Below, piece by piece: positions 48,403 to 60,252 of a stretch of 64,000 nt of DNA (positions are counted from its first letter, which is position 1; each line of letters starts with the position of its first letter). The notes beneath the pieces were generated by a model. The model was not told where the DNA came from. It searched no databases and worked only from the letters and a program-made list of their open reading frames with translations. Source of the stretch: Synanceia verrucosa (Eukaryota; Chordata; Actinopteri; Perciformes; Synanceiidae); contig CM056558.1 of the NCBI GenBank assembly GCA_029721515.1, forward strand, positions 12,927,240-12,991,239, in the 5' to 3' direction. The translations under genes and the position numbers were made by a program.

Positions 48403-49010
48403 TGTGTGTGTGTGTGTGTGTGTGTGCGTGCGTGTGCGTGTGTGTGTGTGTATGGTCTGCCTTATGTCCACATTGGGGTCACACCCTTGAATTAATACCA
48501 GTCGATCGGGGACAGCATGTGTGGCATGGTGGTGTAGTGGTTAGCACTGTCGCTGTCAAGAAGGTACGGGGTTCGAATCCCGGGCCCGGGACCTTTTTGT
48601 GTGGAGTTAGCGCATTCTCCCCGTGTTTGCGTGGGTTCTCTCCGGGTACTCCGGCTTCCTCCCATCCAAAAATATGCATGGGGATTAGGTTAATTGGCTA
48701 ATTTAAATTGACCGTAGGTGTGAATGTGAGTGTGAGTGGTTGTCTGTCTCTATGTGCCCTGCGATGAGGTGGCAACTTGTCCAGGGTGTACCCTGCCTTC
48801 CACCCTAAGACAGCTGGGATAGGCTCCAGCCCCCCCGCGACCCTATGAGGATAAGCGGTAGATAATGGATGGATGGATGGGGACAGCATGTGCAATTGGG
48901 GACAAACCTTGTTCAAACCTTGATTTTAGGTCAGTAGTTAGGGTTAGGGGGTTAGTTGTTGTAGTTAGGCTTAGTGTAAGTTTTTAGGAAATCAAATTTT
49001 TTCTTCAAAG
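48403..49010 (+). repeat. GT-tract/GGGGAC/TTAGGG composite repeat, copy 2, split by a SINE
   Basis: A GT tract with GC interruptions (48403-48451) is followed by GGGGTCACAC and GGGGACAGCATGTG. A SINE is inserted here. Beyond it come CAATTGGGGACAAACC, GATTTTAGG, TTAGGGTTAGG and GTGTAAG. With the SINE and one duplication removed, the two GGGGAC boxes are 13 bp apart, as in copy 1 at 42722-42950. The element therefore pre-dates the SINE. Confidence 0.75.
48508..48892 (+). mobile_element. tRNA-like SINE copy 2 with 14-bp target duplication
   Basis: The element spans about 48522-48880. A box TGGTGTAGTGG at 48530-48540 and B box GGTTCGAATCC at 48570-48580 give a tRNA-like head. A conserved body follows, then a tail CGACCCTATGAGGATAAGCGG and ATGG repeats. 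It is flanked by an exact 14-bp duplication, GGGGACAGCATGTG (48508-48521 and 48879-48892, sharing the last G bases with the tail). Perfect duplications imply a fairly recent insertion. It carries no protein; frames across it are spurious. Confidence 0.92.
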
Positions 49011-51493
49011 GGAGGTTAAAAATGCCTAAATACCCCAAATGTGACTTAAATCAGCGTGTGTGTTGCAGCTGAACAGTAGGACAGAAGGACAGGGTATGGG
49101 GGACAGATTGTCTGATTAGTTAAAAAAAAATACCATATTATTTAATCTGCACTTCAGACATTAAAAAACACATCAATCTAAAAGTTCAGTAGTATTCTCT
49201 ATTTTTACTAACAATGAGGCGATCCTGCTTACAAATATAGGTCTGTGTAACATTAGTTTAATGAGTGCCACATCGACCAGCTTGCTGCTAGAAATCTCTA
49301 AAATGCCATACGCAGCTGAAAGTAATTCCAAAAAAAAAAATGCAATATTTGCTTGTGTAAATGTTATGTTTGTTACAAACAACAGTACCTTGCCCTTATT
49401 TTATTTCTTTTTATTTGAAAAAGGAGAGTATATATTCCTGATCCATTTAAAGGGTTTTACATCTTTACAACTTTTACATTTAATCTTCTGAGGTGCATAA
49501 GATTGGTGGTTTTGGTCTCAGGATTTGATGACAGTAATAGAAATATAGAATATCACCAGTCTTGTCCTTAGCATAGTATTCTTGCACTATTAAATTGTAT
49601 TACGATAAAAATGTCTCAAATCCTTTTGCTCTTCATACAATTATGTTTAAACGGTCACTGTGTACATTTTTCTCCCATCTAGTGGTTAAATTTGACTTTG
49701 CATGTATTGCAACATGGTTGGAACTACGGTAAGCGGAATGGGTCAACTATATACATATATATATATATGTATAAAATTTGTATCTCCTTTGTATGAAACT
49801 TGTATGTAAAGCACACAACAATGAATCCAGATATAAGATCCATCGTAAAATTAAACAAAATGAACTTGTATGTTTTGGTTATTTATCAGAATAGTATATG
49901 ATACACACAATATCCTTATACTTCCTTTATTATCTGATATGAAAAGAATGCAAAAGTGCCCACTTTCAAGAGTGAATCATATAAGTTATTCAAAAGTTTT
50001 TTTTCTGTTTCTTTTCTGTATGGGTGTTCAGTGGAAGATTGGTTAAGAATGTTGATATATCCTTATCCAATAAGAGAAGGGGTTGGGCTTGTGACACAAG
50101 GTCACAAGGAAAACAGAAATGTGTGATGATTGGACTTTGAAGAGAGACCAAAGAGCCTGTCTCATAACTGCAGCTGCAACTTCAACAAATTTTGAGAATT
50201 TCCAAGACATGCCAAGCTTTTTTTGAGTCACAATTGATTCATCTTATCAATCTTCTGCAGATGATGGTCAACTGGAAAAAGATGGAAAGATGGTGACGGT
50301 GGATTGTGGGAAGAGGAGGAGGCTAAGAGGATGTGGGTGGCACCAGAAAGAAGGAGGAGTCAGGGACTGTATGGGAAGTTAGAGCGGTCCACGTCAATCA
50401 CACAGGCCTGGGTCATAGCTGAGTGGGAAGTGGTGATGGACCAGAGAAGGCTCCCCTTATCGAGAGAAAGGGCACAGAGGGGACAGGCTTAGATGGCCGG
50501 GCGATGAGTGAACCTCAGTGAGACTGAAAAAAATAAATAAATTGGGTGAATTTCTAAGTAGAATAAAGAGAGCCACAGAACAGGAGAGGGGGCGTCGCCA
50601 CTCGGGGTCCAACATCAAACGGGACCCAGGCTGAGGAGACCTATTGTGTGTGAGAGAGTGAAAGAGTGAGATTGAAAAAGAGCCTGTGAACGTGAAGGAG
50701 AGATTGTGGGTTTAGTGCAAAAAGAAAGACAGGGAGAGAGATGGATGATATCACAACCGTTTTAGTGGATACACTGAGAGAAGACGGGTTGAAAGATAAT
50801 GGGATAGAACAGCAACACTCTGTTGTCTCATTCTGCTTTGTAAGCTTGATTACTCAATCTCCGCAACCAAAGGGAAGGCGTTCTAGGCCTTCTGTAGAGT
50901 GAAATACACTCAGGACTGCCATGTGTCTTAAAGTAATATAGAAAACCCGGATCAAGGCACAATATAACTGAGAGAGAAGAAATATTTTATGGCTAATGCA
51001 AGGGTCGAAGATAAATCTCAGGGGAAAAAAGATCAAGTGTAGCTTCATCTCATCCAACTTTTATTAGAATCAAGGAGCAAAAGAAAATCAGGAGCTGCAT
51101 TTTATCCCCTTTGAGTGTCTAGGGCTTTAAGCCACACTTTGAATCAGTGGTGAGGTGTTGCACCTGTAGTCTCCTCTGGCAGCCATTTCACTGGCAGTAG
51201 AGGAAGGTGGAGGACTTACTGAAAGAGAAAGAAAGCTGTGGTGGTGAGTTGATAGCCACAAGGGAGGGTGCTGCCTCCACTCCCAACAGCAGCATGAATC
51301 GTTATGTGGCGAGGATAAGGGTGAAGAGAAATAAAACTAAATGATTTGACCAGACAGTTATCAACTGACAACGCCACCCTGGGAATTTCACCCAGGGAAT
51401 TAATTTTGAATGGAAGGCACACAGATAAGTTTACTCATTAATGGCATAAGACGTGGTTCAATGATTGTACAATTATTTCTTTTTTTAAAAAAT
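49011..51493. other. Non-coding stretch with purine-rich patch
   Basis: An AT-rich part includes a palindromic ATATACATATATATATATATG-type run at about 49749-49772. A segment at about 49651-49740 (CGGTCACTGTGTACATTTTT, TCTAGTGGTTAAAT, TTGCAACATGG) resembles decayed fish MITE sequence, though ends are not definable. From 50270 to 50760 the plus strand is purine-rich. No gene supported. Confidence 0.4.
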
Positions 51494-51884
51494 ATAATGT
51501 CACTTGGGGCGGCACGGTGGTGTAGTGGTTAGCACTGTCGCCTCACAGCAAGAAGGTACCGGGTTCGAATCCTGGGCCTTTCTGTGTGGAGTTTGCATGT
51601 TCTTTCTCCCTGTGTCTGCGTGGGTTCTCTCCGGGTACTCCGGCTTCCTCCCACCATCCAAAAACATGCATGGGGATTAGGTTAACTGGCTAATTTAAAT
51701 TGACCCTAGGTGTGAATGTGAGTGTGAATGGTTGTCTGTCTCTATGTGCCCTGCGACGAGGTGGCGACTTGTCCAGGGTGTACCCTGCCTTCTGCCCTAA
51801 GACAGCTGGGATAGGCTCCAGGCCCCCCCCCGCGACCCTATGAGGATAAGCGGTAGATAATGGATGGATGGATAATGTCACTTG
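51494..51884 (+). mobile_element. tRNA-like SINE copy 3 with 13-bp target duplication
   Basis: The element is 51507-51871. A box TGGTGTAGTGG at 51518-51528, B box GGTTCGAATCC at 51562-51572, starts 44 bp apart as in a tRNA gene. The body closely matches copy 2, and the tail ends GGATAAGCGGTAGATAATGG plus ATGG repeats. An exact duplication, ATAATGTCACTTG, lies at 51494-51506 and 51872-51884. This is the cleanest copy and the best reference for the family. The B box and A box would recruit polymerase III. Confidence 0.93.
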
Positions 51885-52384
51885 TATAAATGGCAAAGAA
51901 AGAAAATCAAATAGAGAGGTTGGAGCCTTCTGATGGAGAAGGGGAACACCACCACCCATCACCATCACTGCCACCACCGGTTGAAACAAATCAATAAGGA
52001 GATAACAAACCAGCAAAATACAACACAATCATTTCAAGGGTTAAAAAGGGAAAAAAACAGAACTCAAGGTAATTAATCACATAATTTCTCATACTGTCAA
52101 ATTAAGTAAAATAGAACTAAATAAGTAATTGATAACAAAATAAGCTAACCCTTCCCACATGCATCCATTCACACCAATTAAAACACAGAGGGCTGAAAGG
52201 GTGCCACAGAGCTGCTGGGCATGGTGTGAGTGTAAAGACAGGTATGAGTTAGTGCAACACCCCAGTCTGAGCAGAGCAAGGTAACTCAGAGACAATTAGC
52301 GGCAGCAAACCGTGCGAGGCAAACAGAGTGGAAGCAAAGCCTTGACAGTGGATAAACAGTGGAAAAAAACAAAGCAGTGGTGAC
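51885..52384. other. Non-coding stretch
   Basis: Contains a CACCACCACC-rich patch near 51946-51980; otherwise no feature. Confidence 0.4.
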
Positions 52385-52590
52385 AAGGTGCCCTTGAGCA
52401 AGGCACTGACCCCCCCCCCCCCCAGCTGCTCGGGGCGCCTGGATATGGGACAGCCCCCTCAGTCTGACACCTCTCCTCCAATGCATGTGTTTGTTTCATA
52501 ACTTGTGTGTGTGTAAAGAAAAATAAGTGCTAACAGAGTGAAAATGTAATTTCCCTCATCGAGGGATTAAGTAAAGGAATTCTTCTTCTT
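52385..52590 (+). mobile_element. Decayed fish interspersed repeat (SINE or LINE 3' part)
   Basis: GGTGCCCTTGAGCAAGGCAC, then a C-run of about 14, AGCTGCTCGGGGCGCC, TGACACCTCTCC, a short GT run, AACAGAGTGAAAATGTAATT and CCCTC-GAGGGATTAAGTAAAGG. From memory this order is typical of a common fish repeat whose end resembles L2/Rex1-type LINE tails. The opening word also occurs at 25325-25340. Boundaries and class are tentative. Confidence 0.45.
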
Positions 52591-54105
52591 AGCTGATTGC
52601 AGTTCTTCCTGTTTAGCATGTAACACGGACACGCACACACACTTGCACCAGAGGGAGAAAGAGAGGACTCCAGCCACTGTCTGTGTTTACAATGCAACAG
52701 ATCAACAGCACATAAAGGGAAACCAGAGCAGCACGTAGGCAGTCGCCCTGTCGGGCCAAGCAACCTTGGACCCAGAAGTGACACACCACCAGAAGAGCCA
52801 GTGAAGGTGGCCGCTTTTATAGCGATCCAACTCATCACGGCCACCAGTGGTGCTAAGTACAAGCAGTGCCATTAGATGACAGATCTATACTGTTACAGTT
52901 ACATGCAGCAAACATTGAAGTAAATCTACAGCACATCTGTTAAGTATTGCTAATTTATTCATGTTTCCTTTTGAGTAAGCCTGACAAACCACCTTTGTAG
53001 TCATAAATGTATCCACCACTGTAAAGCAGTGTTTTTCCCTCTTTCTAGCAGTTTGAGTTGTTACAGCTCAGACGAAATTAAAGCATCTGTACTGGCACCA
53101 ACATATGGAGTGGTGTCAAGTGTGGGCTGACAGCTGACTCAGAAATACTTAAGAATACTTGAGAAAACAAGAAAAGTGAGGGAAGCACAAGTTAATTATG
53201 CACTGGAGCAGTTGTAAGAATGAGACAGTATCTTTTGAGTTTGATGGAGAATTTCTTCTGAATCAGCTCCTGGAGAAACAAAAAAAACAAACAAACATGG
53301 AAACAGCATTTTCTTGTCAAATAAAATAAAATAAAAAAAAGTCAACATGCTAAAGCATGACAAGTTTCTGGCATTTGCCACCCACTTACTCGCCTCCTGA
53401 AAATGTGTGAACTCTGAATTTGAAAGGAAAACAAGTATGACAAAGTCTAAATTACAATTCAGGCATGCATGCAACCTGCCACCACAGCCAAAACAGCAAT
53501 GTGCAGCTTGTACATGTCCAGAAACATTAATAGTGACACATTTTGATGTGTTTCATATCTAATCTGGGAAATGTGCTACAGAGACAGGCTATCATTTAAA
53601 CTATCCTGGCAGCATTTGGGAGAAAACTGATGAAAGCAGGTCTGCACAGTGTTCCAACTGCTGCCTCCTGAGACTCATCTGTAAACACACACAATAAAGA
53701 TGTGTGTGCTTCACACACACCTCCCCATACATGTGCACACTTCAGCAACAAAAAACTCTCCCATTGAAATGCATACAAATTTGAAGGTGCACTTATACTC
53801 TCTCCATGCCTCTCTCTCTCTTCTTTCTCATGCTTCACCCAGGATGTCCGGATGAGCCTCTCAGTACAGAAATGTCCCCCTCTCCCTTCACTTCTTTTCA
53901 TGTCTCTGTTTGCCTGTTGCAGTGGGGTGGGAGCTGACAGCCAATAAAAGAGCAGCCTGTTTCTAGTTCCCCAAAAAATAGAAAAAAGAGACTGATCCTT
54001 TCTGTTGAGTGGTTTGTTTTCCTCTTTTCTGTGTACTTTGCTCCAGATTTTGGCCTCTCCTAATGTGGTCTCCATACGAGAAAAGGGAATGATTTAATAG
54101 AATTA
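52591..54105. other. Non-coding stretch
   Basis: An AAAAT-rich run at about 53318-53341. The 159-codon minus-strand frame at 53596-54075 shows no recognised domain and no splice support. Confidence 0.4.
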
Positions 54106-54310
54106 ATTATCCCAAGCTGGCCGTCCGGCCCAAATGTTTTCTGCGCACACAGCAGCGGGATGTTGAAGTCTATAAAAGTCTATAAAAGCCTGAACAGAGA
54201 TACGGCAATTGGGGGTTTAATGACTATAGTCAAGTCAACATGTTCATTCAATTAGAAAGATTAATTTTCTCCCGAACACAGCCAACGGTCTTGATTTGCA
54301 GTGCAGATCG
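54106..54310. promoter_or_regulatory. Candidate regulatory element with tandem CTATAAAAG
   Basis: Balanced, CpG-containing sequence with two tandem copies of GTCTATAAAA at about 54169-54188. AATTGGGGGTTTAATGACTA and TTCATTCAATTAGAAAG follow. The doubled TATA-like box could mark a promoter, but no gene is seen downstream. It may equally be a conserved intronic element. Confidence 0.2.
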
Positions 54311-54885
54311 GAGATAGCAGTGGTCAGAGATGGAAAAGAACACGTTGAAATCTACACTGCAGATACTCCCTTAACATTTCATTTTAGAGTTTTTAAAAAG
54401 TATGACGAAGAAATATTGGCACATGTAAATACAAAACATGTTGAAGTTCGTATATCAAAACAGGCCATCTGTGCCTGTATTCTTAATCACAATGCTATAA
54501 CATTCACTACGGGATAAATCCAGAGCTGCATCTTGTTATTCTCAAGGCCATCTCCACTAACTACTGAACTCTTAAAAGTTCTGTGAATATTTGATAAGCA
54601 CAGGAGGCTTTTCTTTAACCACCAGCACATCATTTCATTGTTACATCTTTCAAAAAAGACTATATAAATATTTTTTTTTACTGTATTGGGCTCATGAATA
54701 ATTCAGGTATGGTAAAAGAATGCTCTCAGGGGCTGCGGTTGTTGTTATTGTTACTCTTTTATTTGCACTCTTCTCGGCCCTAAGATGTACCCTCTCCTCT
54801 TACAGCAGCCCACTTCCTAGCTGACTTGTTTTCTTCAGAGGAAATCACTGTTGGCCCTTTTGTTTTCTCTTTTGTTTTCCTGTTC

Positions 54886-54888
<3 letters not shown>

Positions 54889-54926
<38 letters not shown>
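54889..54926. repeat. (GT)n microsatellite
   Basis: A perfect GT tract of 38 bp. Confidence 0.95.
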
Positions 54927-54929
<3 letters not shown>

Positions 54930-56613
54930 TGCAGTGATCAATGGAAACTGCACAGAAATGAGAGCAGATGCCATTATAGTGGAGCTGGTTGCTTACAAAA
55001 AGTGTTCCTGAGGTGTGTGATGACGGTCATTAAATTAATGTTCAAACAGTCTTTTTCATGTTGTTTTATTGTGTTATTGCATTCCTTTTCTAAATTGAAA
55101 CCATAACCATTAAAAGACCAAGAGTCCACAGCCATGCTGGCATGGCTGTGATGCTGTACTTCGAAGCACAACAGTGTTAAAATGAGCATGCAAAGATGTT
55201 CTCAATGAAAATGTAGTGCAAAAAGCAAACTAGTATTTTACAGGTAATATCAAATTTATAATAAGGTATAACAAGGTTATAATGTAGCATTCATGTTGAA
55301 ATTCTTAGTTTGGCATCAATCAGGCTGACGGGACTTGCAGGACTTTCATATAAATGAAAGTATAATCTATTCAAATTTTGAAGTGATGATAACGATGAAA
55401 AGTTCAGGGATTACTGAAGTAATTATGGCTCATCCTGAGGGAAACATTTTGGCATCATATATGGACTAAATTCCAAGACAATCCATCCAGCAGTTATTGA
55501 GATGTTTCAGTATGGTGCATTTTAGTCATGCCACTAATAAGTAATAAGAAATGTACAGATATGGAATACATTTTGTTTTGCTCATTTGTTATTACTGATT
55601 ATCATTTATATTGTTTATTGTTTCATCATTGTTTATTAAATCAAAGGTATAAATAAAAGAAAACATCCTGGCACTGAGACATGCTTTCCCCAAGAGGGAA
55701 AAGTCCCATTCTAAATTCATTGCACTCTGCTGATCACAGGTTTTATTTGCAATCCAGACAGACCTTATGAGTTTTACCTTCCAGCCTTCCATCACGCCAC
55801 AAGGGCTCAAACAATTGGCCAGATAAGCAATGCAACAAATGCACAATAAGAGTAAAAAGCTGTCTAAGGAAAAACCTCCATCAGATTAAGGTTAAGACGT
55901 CATAGTTTCCCCTGCCTGCCGTCCTTGGCCTCTCGCAGCTCAAACGCAGGTGGTGGGGAGACAGCAGGGCTGCTGGGTCAGCAATCGGTAAACAAACGCA
56001 ATAGGGGGAAAGGGATAGAGACAGAGTGGTGATGGTGAGAAGAGACAAGTGAAGCAAGCAATTTGAAAATTCAAGAGTCGGTGGTGAGGACAATGAGAAG
56101 GGCAAGAGGTGTGGGAAACAGTGGGAGAGGGAGGAGAGAGAGACGTGAACCTAAGGAGAGGTGGAAGGAGAAAGTGAGAAGGTGTGTGAGCAAAAGTGAG
56201 TCGAGCAACTGATGAGTCAGCGTTTGTTTATTGGAGGTGTTTGAGAGCTTTGTAGAATACAGACGTGCAATTCTGAAACAATGTGGTGAGTCAGGATGCA
56301 TTTGAGATGGGGCAACAGCCTATCATTCAGAAATGTAGGTGCAGGTTCGCTGTAGATGGTGCAAACTGAAGAAACAAAGAATAAAAACTGTTGCTGTATT
56401 TGATCATTAGCAAGGGATTTAATGCTCTGTTGACGAGGCATTATCACAAACTGGCTCAGGGAATTTTACAATAAGGACACACATATAAGGCTGTAAAACT
56501 AAATGTAATTTATTAAGATATGGTAAACTCAAATGAACAAGGATATGACAGGATAGGATAATACAGTGTTCAACTGACAGTTTATTCTTTTTTTAATTTA
56601 TGCTACTGGTTAC
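54927..56613. other. Non-coding stretch with hairpin and purine-rich patch
   Basis: Includes a perfect 11-bp-stem hairpin at 55127-55150 and a purine-rich patch at 56030-56215. No gene. Confidence 0.45.
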
Positions 56614-56691
56614 TGAATTTCTCTCAGGATTAATAAAATATCTATCTAGTCTATCTTATCTATCTATCTACCTATCTAGCTATCTATCTAC
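56614..56691 (+). mobile_element. Short LINE-type 3' tail with TATC repeats
   Basis: GAATTTCTCTCAGGATTAATAAAATATC runs into an irregular (TATC)n tract. The GGATTAATAAA-plus-tetranucleotide form is, from memory, how L2/Rex1-type fish LINEs end, so this is probably a strongly 5'-truncated copy. No target duplication was found. Confidence 0.5.
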
Positions 56692-57760
56692 AGACACCAG
56701 CAGTGGCAAACATGCTAGACAAGTCATTGCTCAAACACAGTATCAATGCTGTGTCAATGGATCCATATAACTTCAGTGCTTACTGCTTCTATTGTGTTAC
56801 ATCACCACCAAATAAAGATGAAGATTTTAACCTTCAGTTCAAAAAGGATTCATAAAGACTTGTTCTCTTATGAGATATCATGTCAAAAAAAAAAAAAAAT
56901 GATCACACATCACAGTGACAAACAGTGAAGTATAGTTCAGTCGCCTAAGGTTAATCATTATGTTAGATCTGTCAAAAAAAAACACTTGAGTTTTGTAGAC
57001 ATTGTGCAGTTTATCTGAAAGATGAACCTTCACAGGCTCGGATTGTGTCAATTCACATTGCACTATCAAAGACCCACATTGTTTTGTCGATCGATAATAT
57101 GAACAAAGCTCCTACTGCGAAGGCTTTTCTTTAAACAAGAAGACTGTGTGTTCTTCAATGTCTGTGAGGTCTGTGAAGCCAGACCACCTAGTGTTGACCC
57201 ACGCTGCATGCAGACAACTTTAATCTTTTACTACTGCAGACACATAAAGATAAAGAATCCATCTGCAGTCTAAAATGGAGTGCCCAGGATGGAGGATTTA
57301 AGGTGTTTTACCCTCCCTGCTGAGCCTCAGAGTCAAAATATCTGTTCTCTTGATCTCCCCCAACTGGTTTATAGGTCTTTTTTTATTGCTTCCACCGTTT
57401 TTTTTCTTCCATAGGTTATCTGGTCAAATCTGTTTATGCATAAAACCATCCTGTCTTCTCCTTTATTCATTGGCTGTTTCACTATTTGGTTCCATCACAA
57501 AGGCAGTAAAATGCTTCTTGAAAGAAGTCATGTTTTCTTTAAAAGAAAAGAGTCCAGCATTTTAGGCTTCAAAGTGAACAAGCTTTCATGAAAAAAAAGT
57601 TGTGGGATCGTAAAGAAAATTTGTGTGAGAAAAGAACTACAGTGCCAATGCAGCATCAAGACACTTCAAACTTTCGACACAGACTTTTTTTTTTGCCTTT
57701 TGCAGAGATCGCCTGTGATGTCTGACATAAATACACTAGAATATTGTTCAAAGAAATATT
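56692..57760. other. Non-coding stretch
   Basis: Poly(A) at 56886-56899 and poly(T) near 57686-57695. No gene recognised. Confidence 0.4.
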
Positions 57761-59152
57761 AAATATGGCCAAAGTCAGAATTCATGCCCTGGAATCTCAC
57801 TACAAGTAGTTCTGTTCAAATAACACGTGAACAAAGAAAGAAAATTTAAAACATCTGGATGAGGTGCACACACAAGGTTTTAAATTCCGTAAGAAAAACA
57901 ATTATTACACCTCAGTCCATATCCAGGGCAATGAAAATCTCAGAGATAATAGATTTCAAACCCAGATATCATGGCCTTATTTGTATTGATGATTTATTTG
58001 ATGGTGAGACCCTAAAATCATTTAACCATTTACAGGAAAAATTTGGCTTGATATCTACAGACTTCTACAGGTTTCTGCAGTTGAGAAGCTACCTGACTTC
58101 ACATAAAGACTGGCAATATCTTACATTACAACCTTCTGAATTAGAACTTTTCTTCATTAGGATCAGACAACTGTAACGGAAGGCTCTCTTGGAGTAAAGG
58201 AAAAGTGGGAATTGGAAATGAATGTTGTGATCGAAGATCAAGTCTGGGAACAAGTATGTGTAAATGGACATAAGCTGACTTGCAGCCCCACATGGAAAGA
58301 ATTCATATGGAAAGTGAATCTCCATTTTTTATCAGAACTCCATTTATCATTTCCAAATTTGACAAAAGAAAGACAAATCTCTGCTGGAGACAATGCGGAC
58401 AAATCGGAGATCACACACACATTTTCTGGGATTGTCCTAAACTGAAGAAGTACTGGGAGGAGATCTGGACAGAACTTTGTAACATTCTACAAATTAACAT
58501 AAATAATGACCCACTGATCCTTGTTTTTGGAGTTCTTCCCAAATTTCTTATGTAAAGAAAAAATGCACCTACTCAAAATCCTCATAATAATGGTAGCAAA
58601 AAAAATGATAACTATATCCTGGTGTAAGCCACTGCCTCTGACCATAGACCAATGGAGAGAGTGACTTATCAGGGTGTACGTACACAATGGAAAAAATAAT
58701 GGCAGAGTTCAACCGTAAGGAAGAGGTGGAACCCTCTAATTACATACTTTGGTTTAACATTACAGGACATCTAACTGATCCAGGGTTGTATAGGCATCTA
58801 CAAGTCTGGGCCCTTGAAAATATAGGGTGTGCGTGGGTTTTTTTACGTTTAGATATCAATCACCAGGGTAACTACTGAATCATATTTAGATATACAGTAA
58901 CTATCAGTACTACTATTATTTATGTAATTATTTATTTTTAACTTTCGGACCTCTGACAATGTCATGAGAATATGGAACCACCTTGCCAATAGGTTTCTGT
59001 TCATGTTGTTTGTTTGTTTTTGTTTTCTTACTCAGATATGGAACAAAAGAACTTAAAGCCTGTAAGAAGAAGAATTCTGTATATGTGTCTAAGGATGTAT
59101 GGCATGAAACATCAATAAACACATTTGTTCAAAAAAAAAAATATGGCCACAG
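57761..59152 (+). mobile_element. 5'-truncated L1-type LINE with target duplication
   Basis: Between AAATATGGCCA duplications (57761-57771 and 59139-59149) lies about 1.36 kb encoding the C-terminal part of an L1 ORF2. Frame 57859-58176 gives LICIDDLFDG and FYRFLQLRSY. A shifted frame at about 58212-58330 gives CSPTWKEFIWK. Another shift gives the Cys-His motif CWRQCGQIGDHTHIFWDCP at about 58373-58430. KKMITISW and PLTIDQWRE follow near 58600-58670. AATAAA (59114) and a poly(A) run (59131-59141) end it. At least two frameshifts and several stops make it dead. No endonuclease or reverse-transcriptase core is present. Confidence 0.9.
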
Positions 59153-59449
59153 CACAAACTCTCTGTCTTTCTGCCATTCATATTCATGGACACATACTCA
59201 CTTGCACACTTTCTATATAGCCCCCATCCAAGCCTAGAATCCTCAGCCTGCACTGGAGGTCACCACCCAATCAACAAACCAAGCTGACAAATTAAAGGTC
59301 AAAGGCTTTAGCCACTTCCATGTTGGCCTGTAAAAGCTGTGGTTACATCCTGAGAGGAAAGCTTTCAGACTTGAAGTGTTTTTTTTTTTTCTTATTTTTT
59401 TTAACCCGGTACAGACACACAGAGGTACACACACATAGATCTCATTCAG
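59153..59449. other. Non-coding stretch
   Basis: Poly(T) at about 59380-59402; nothing else seen. Confidence 0.4.
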
Positions 59450-59610
59450 CCGTCAAGCTACTGTCTCCGGGCCGTATTTACGCTTGTGTAATTACGAAAG
59501 CCAGATGACAAGTCGCTGACAGATGGCAGATAGATAGGCTGTGCCCTTGAGTTTGGACTGCGCCCGCATGGCCCGTTCATCAAACATAATAATACTGGAG
59601 CTGCAGAGAC
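59450..59610. promoter_or_regulatory. Candidate conserved regulatory element
   Basis: CpG-containing unique sequence with TGTGTAATTACG (about 59475-59486), CCAGATGACAAG and CTGACAGATGG (59517-59527), the last resembling joined MEIS/TGIF and E-box sites. It is among the most enhancer-like stretches of the window by eye. Not tested for conservation. Confidence 0.3.
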
Positions 59611-60252
59611 ACACATACGGGTACCAAACCCAAGGACACAGGAGTGCTTGAGGTCTCCACAGAAGCTGAATGACTATTATACACTATGCACGAAAGAAAA
59701 ATGCCAGTTTGAATGCTCAAACTATTTTTTCCCCTGAGAAATATACTACCATAAGTGCCATAAATATATTGGCACATAAGTATCTTTGACAGCTTCTTCT
59801 GGGAGCAGTTCAGTTAATGCTTGTCGGCTGAGAAAATGGAGGATTTTTCAGATGCTGCTGCCATCACTCCTCAGCATAGTTTTCATCTGAGGGAAGGGAG
59901 GGACCATAACGTTGTGTCGTCTGTCAATAAAATACTTTCTTGCTCCCACAGCAACCATGCAGCACCATCCAGTTTGGGGCAGATTGAAATGTGTATCATC
60001 TTACCTATAATGCATTGAGTATGTGGTGATGATTATGCCCCTTCAGCTGTTTTGAAAGAAACAAATGATAGCAACTAATGTCACATGCATGCATAGTTAT
60101 TGTAGCCTTGACGTCAAGTTGTTCATTTTTAAACACACATTGCAATCATATAGTCAGATCTGAATCACATAGCCTACAGTAACCCGCCCTGATTCACAGT
60201 AGGAACTAGGTCATAAACCTTCTATAATTCTGTCACTGCAGTATTATTACAG
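59611..60252. other. Non-coding stretch
   Basis: No gene or repeat recognised. Confidence 0.4.

Noticed and set aside
48530..48580. A tRNA gene
   Set aside because: A and B boxes are present, but the sequence is the head of a longer retroposon with target duplications and a tail, and I did not find a full cloverleaf.
53596..54075. 159-codon minus-strand gene
   Set aside because: No domain, no splice or promoter support. Length is not extreme given the number of frames in 64 kb.
57704..57730. Exon after the strong acceptor TTTTTTTTGCCTTTTGCAG
   Set aside because: The frame compatible with exon 3 stops within a few codons and no donor is near.
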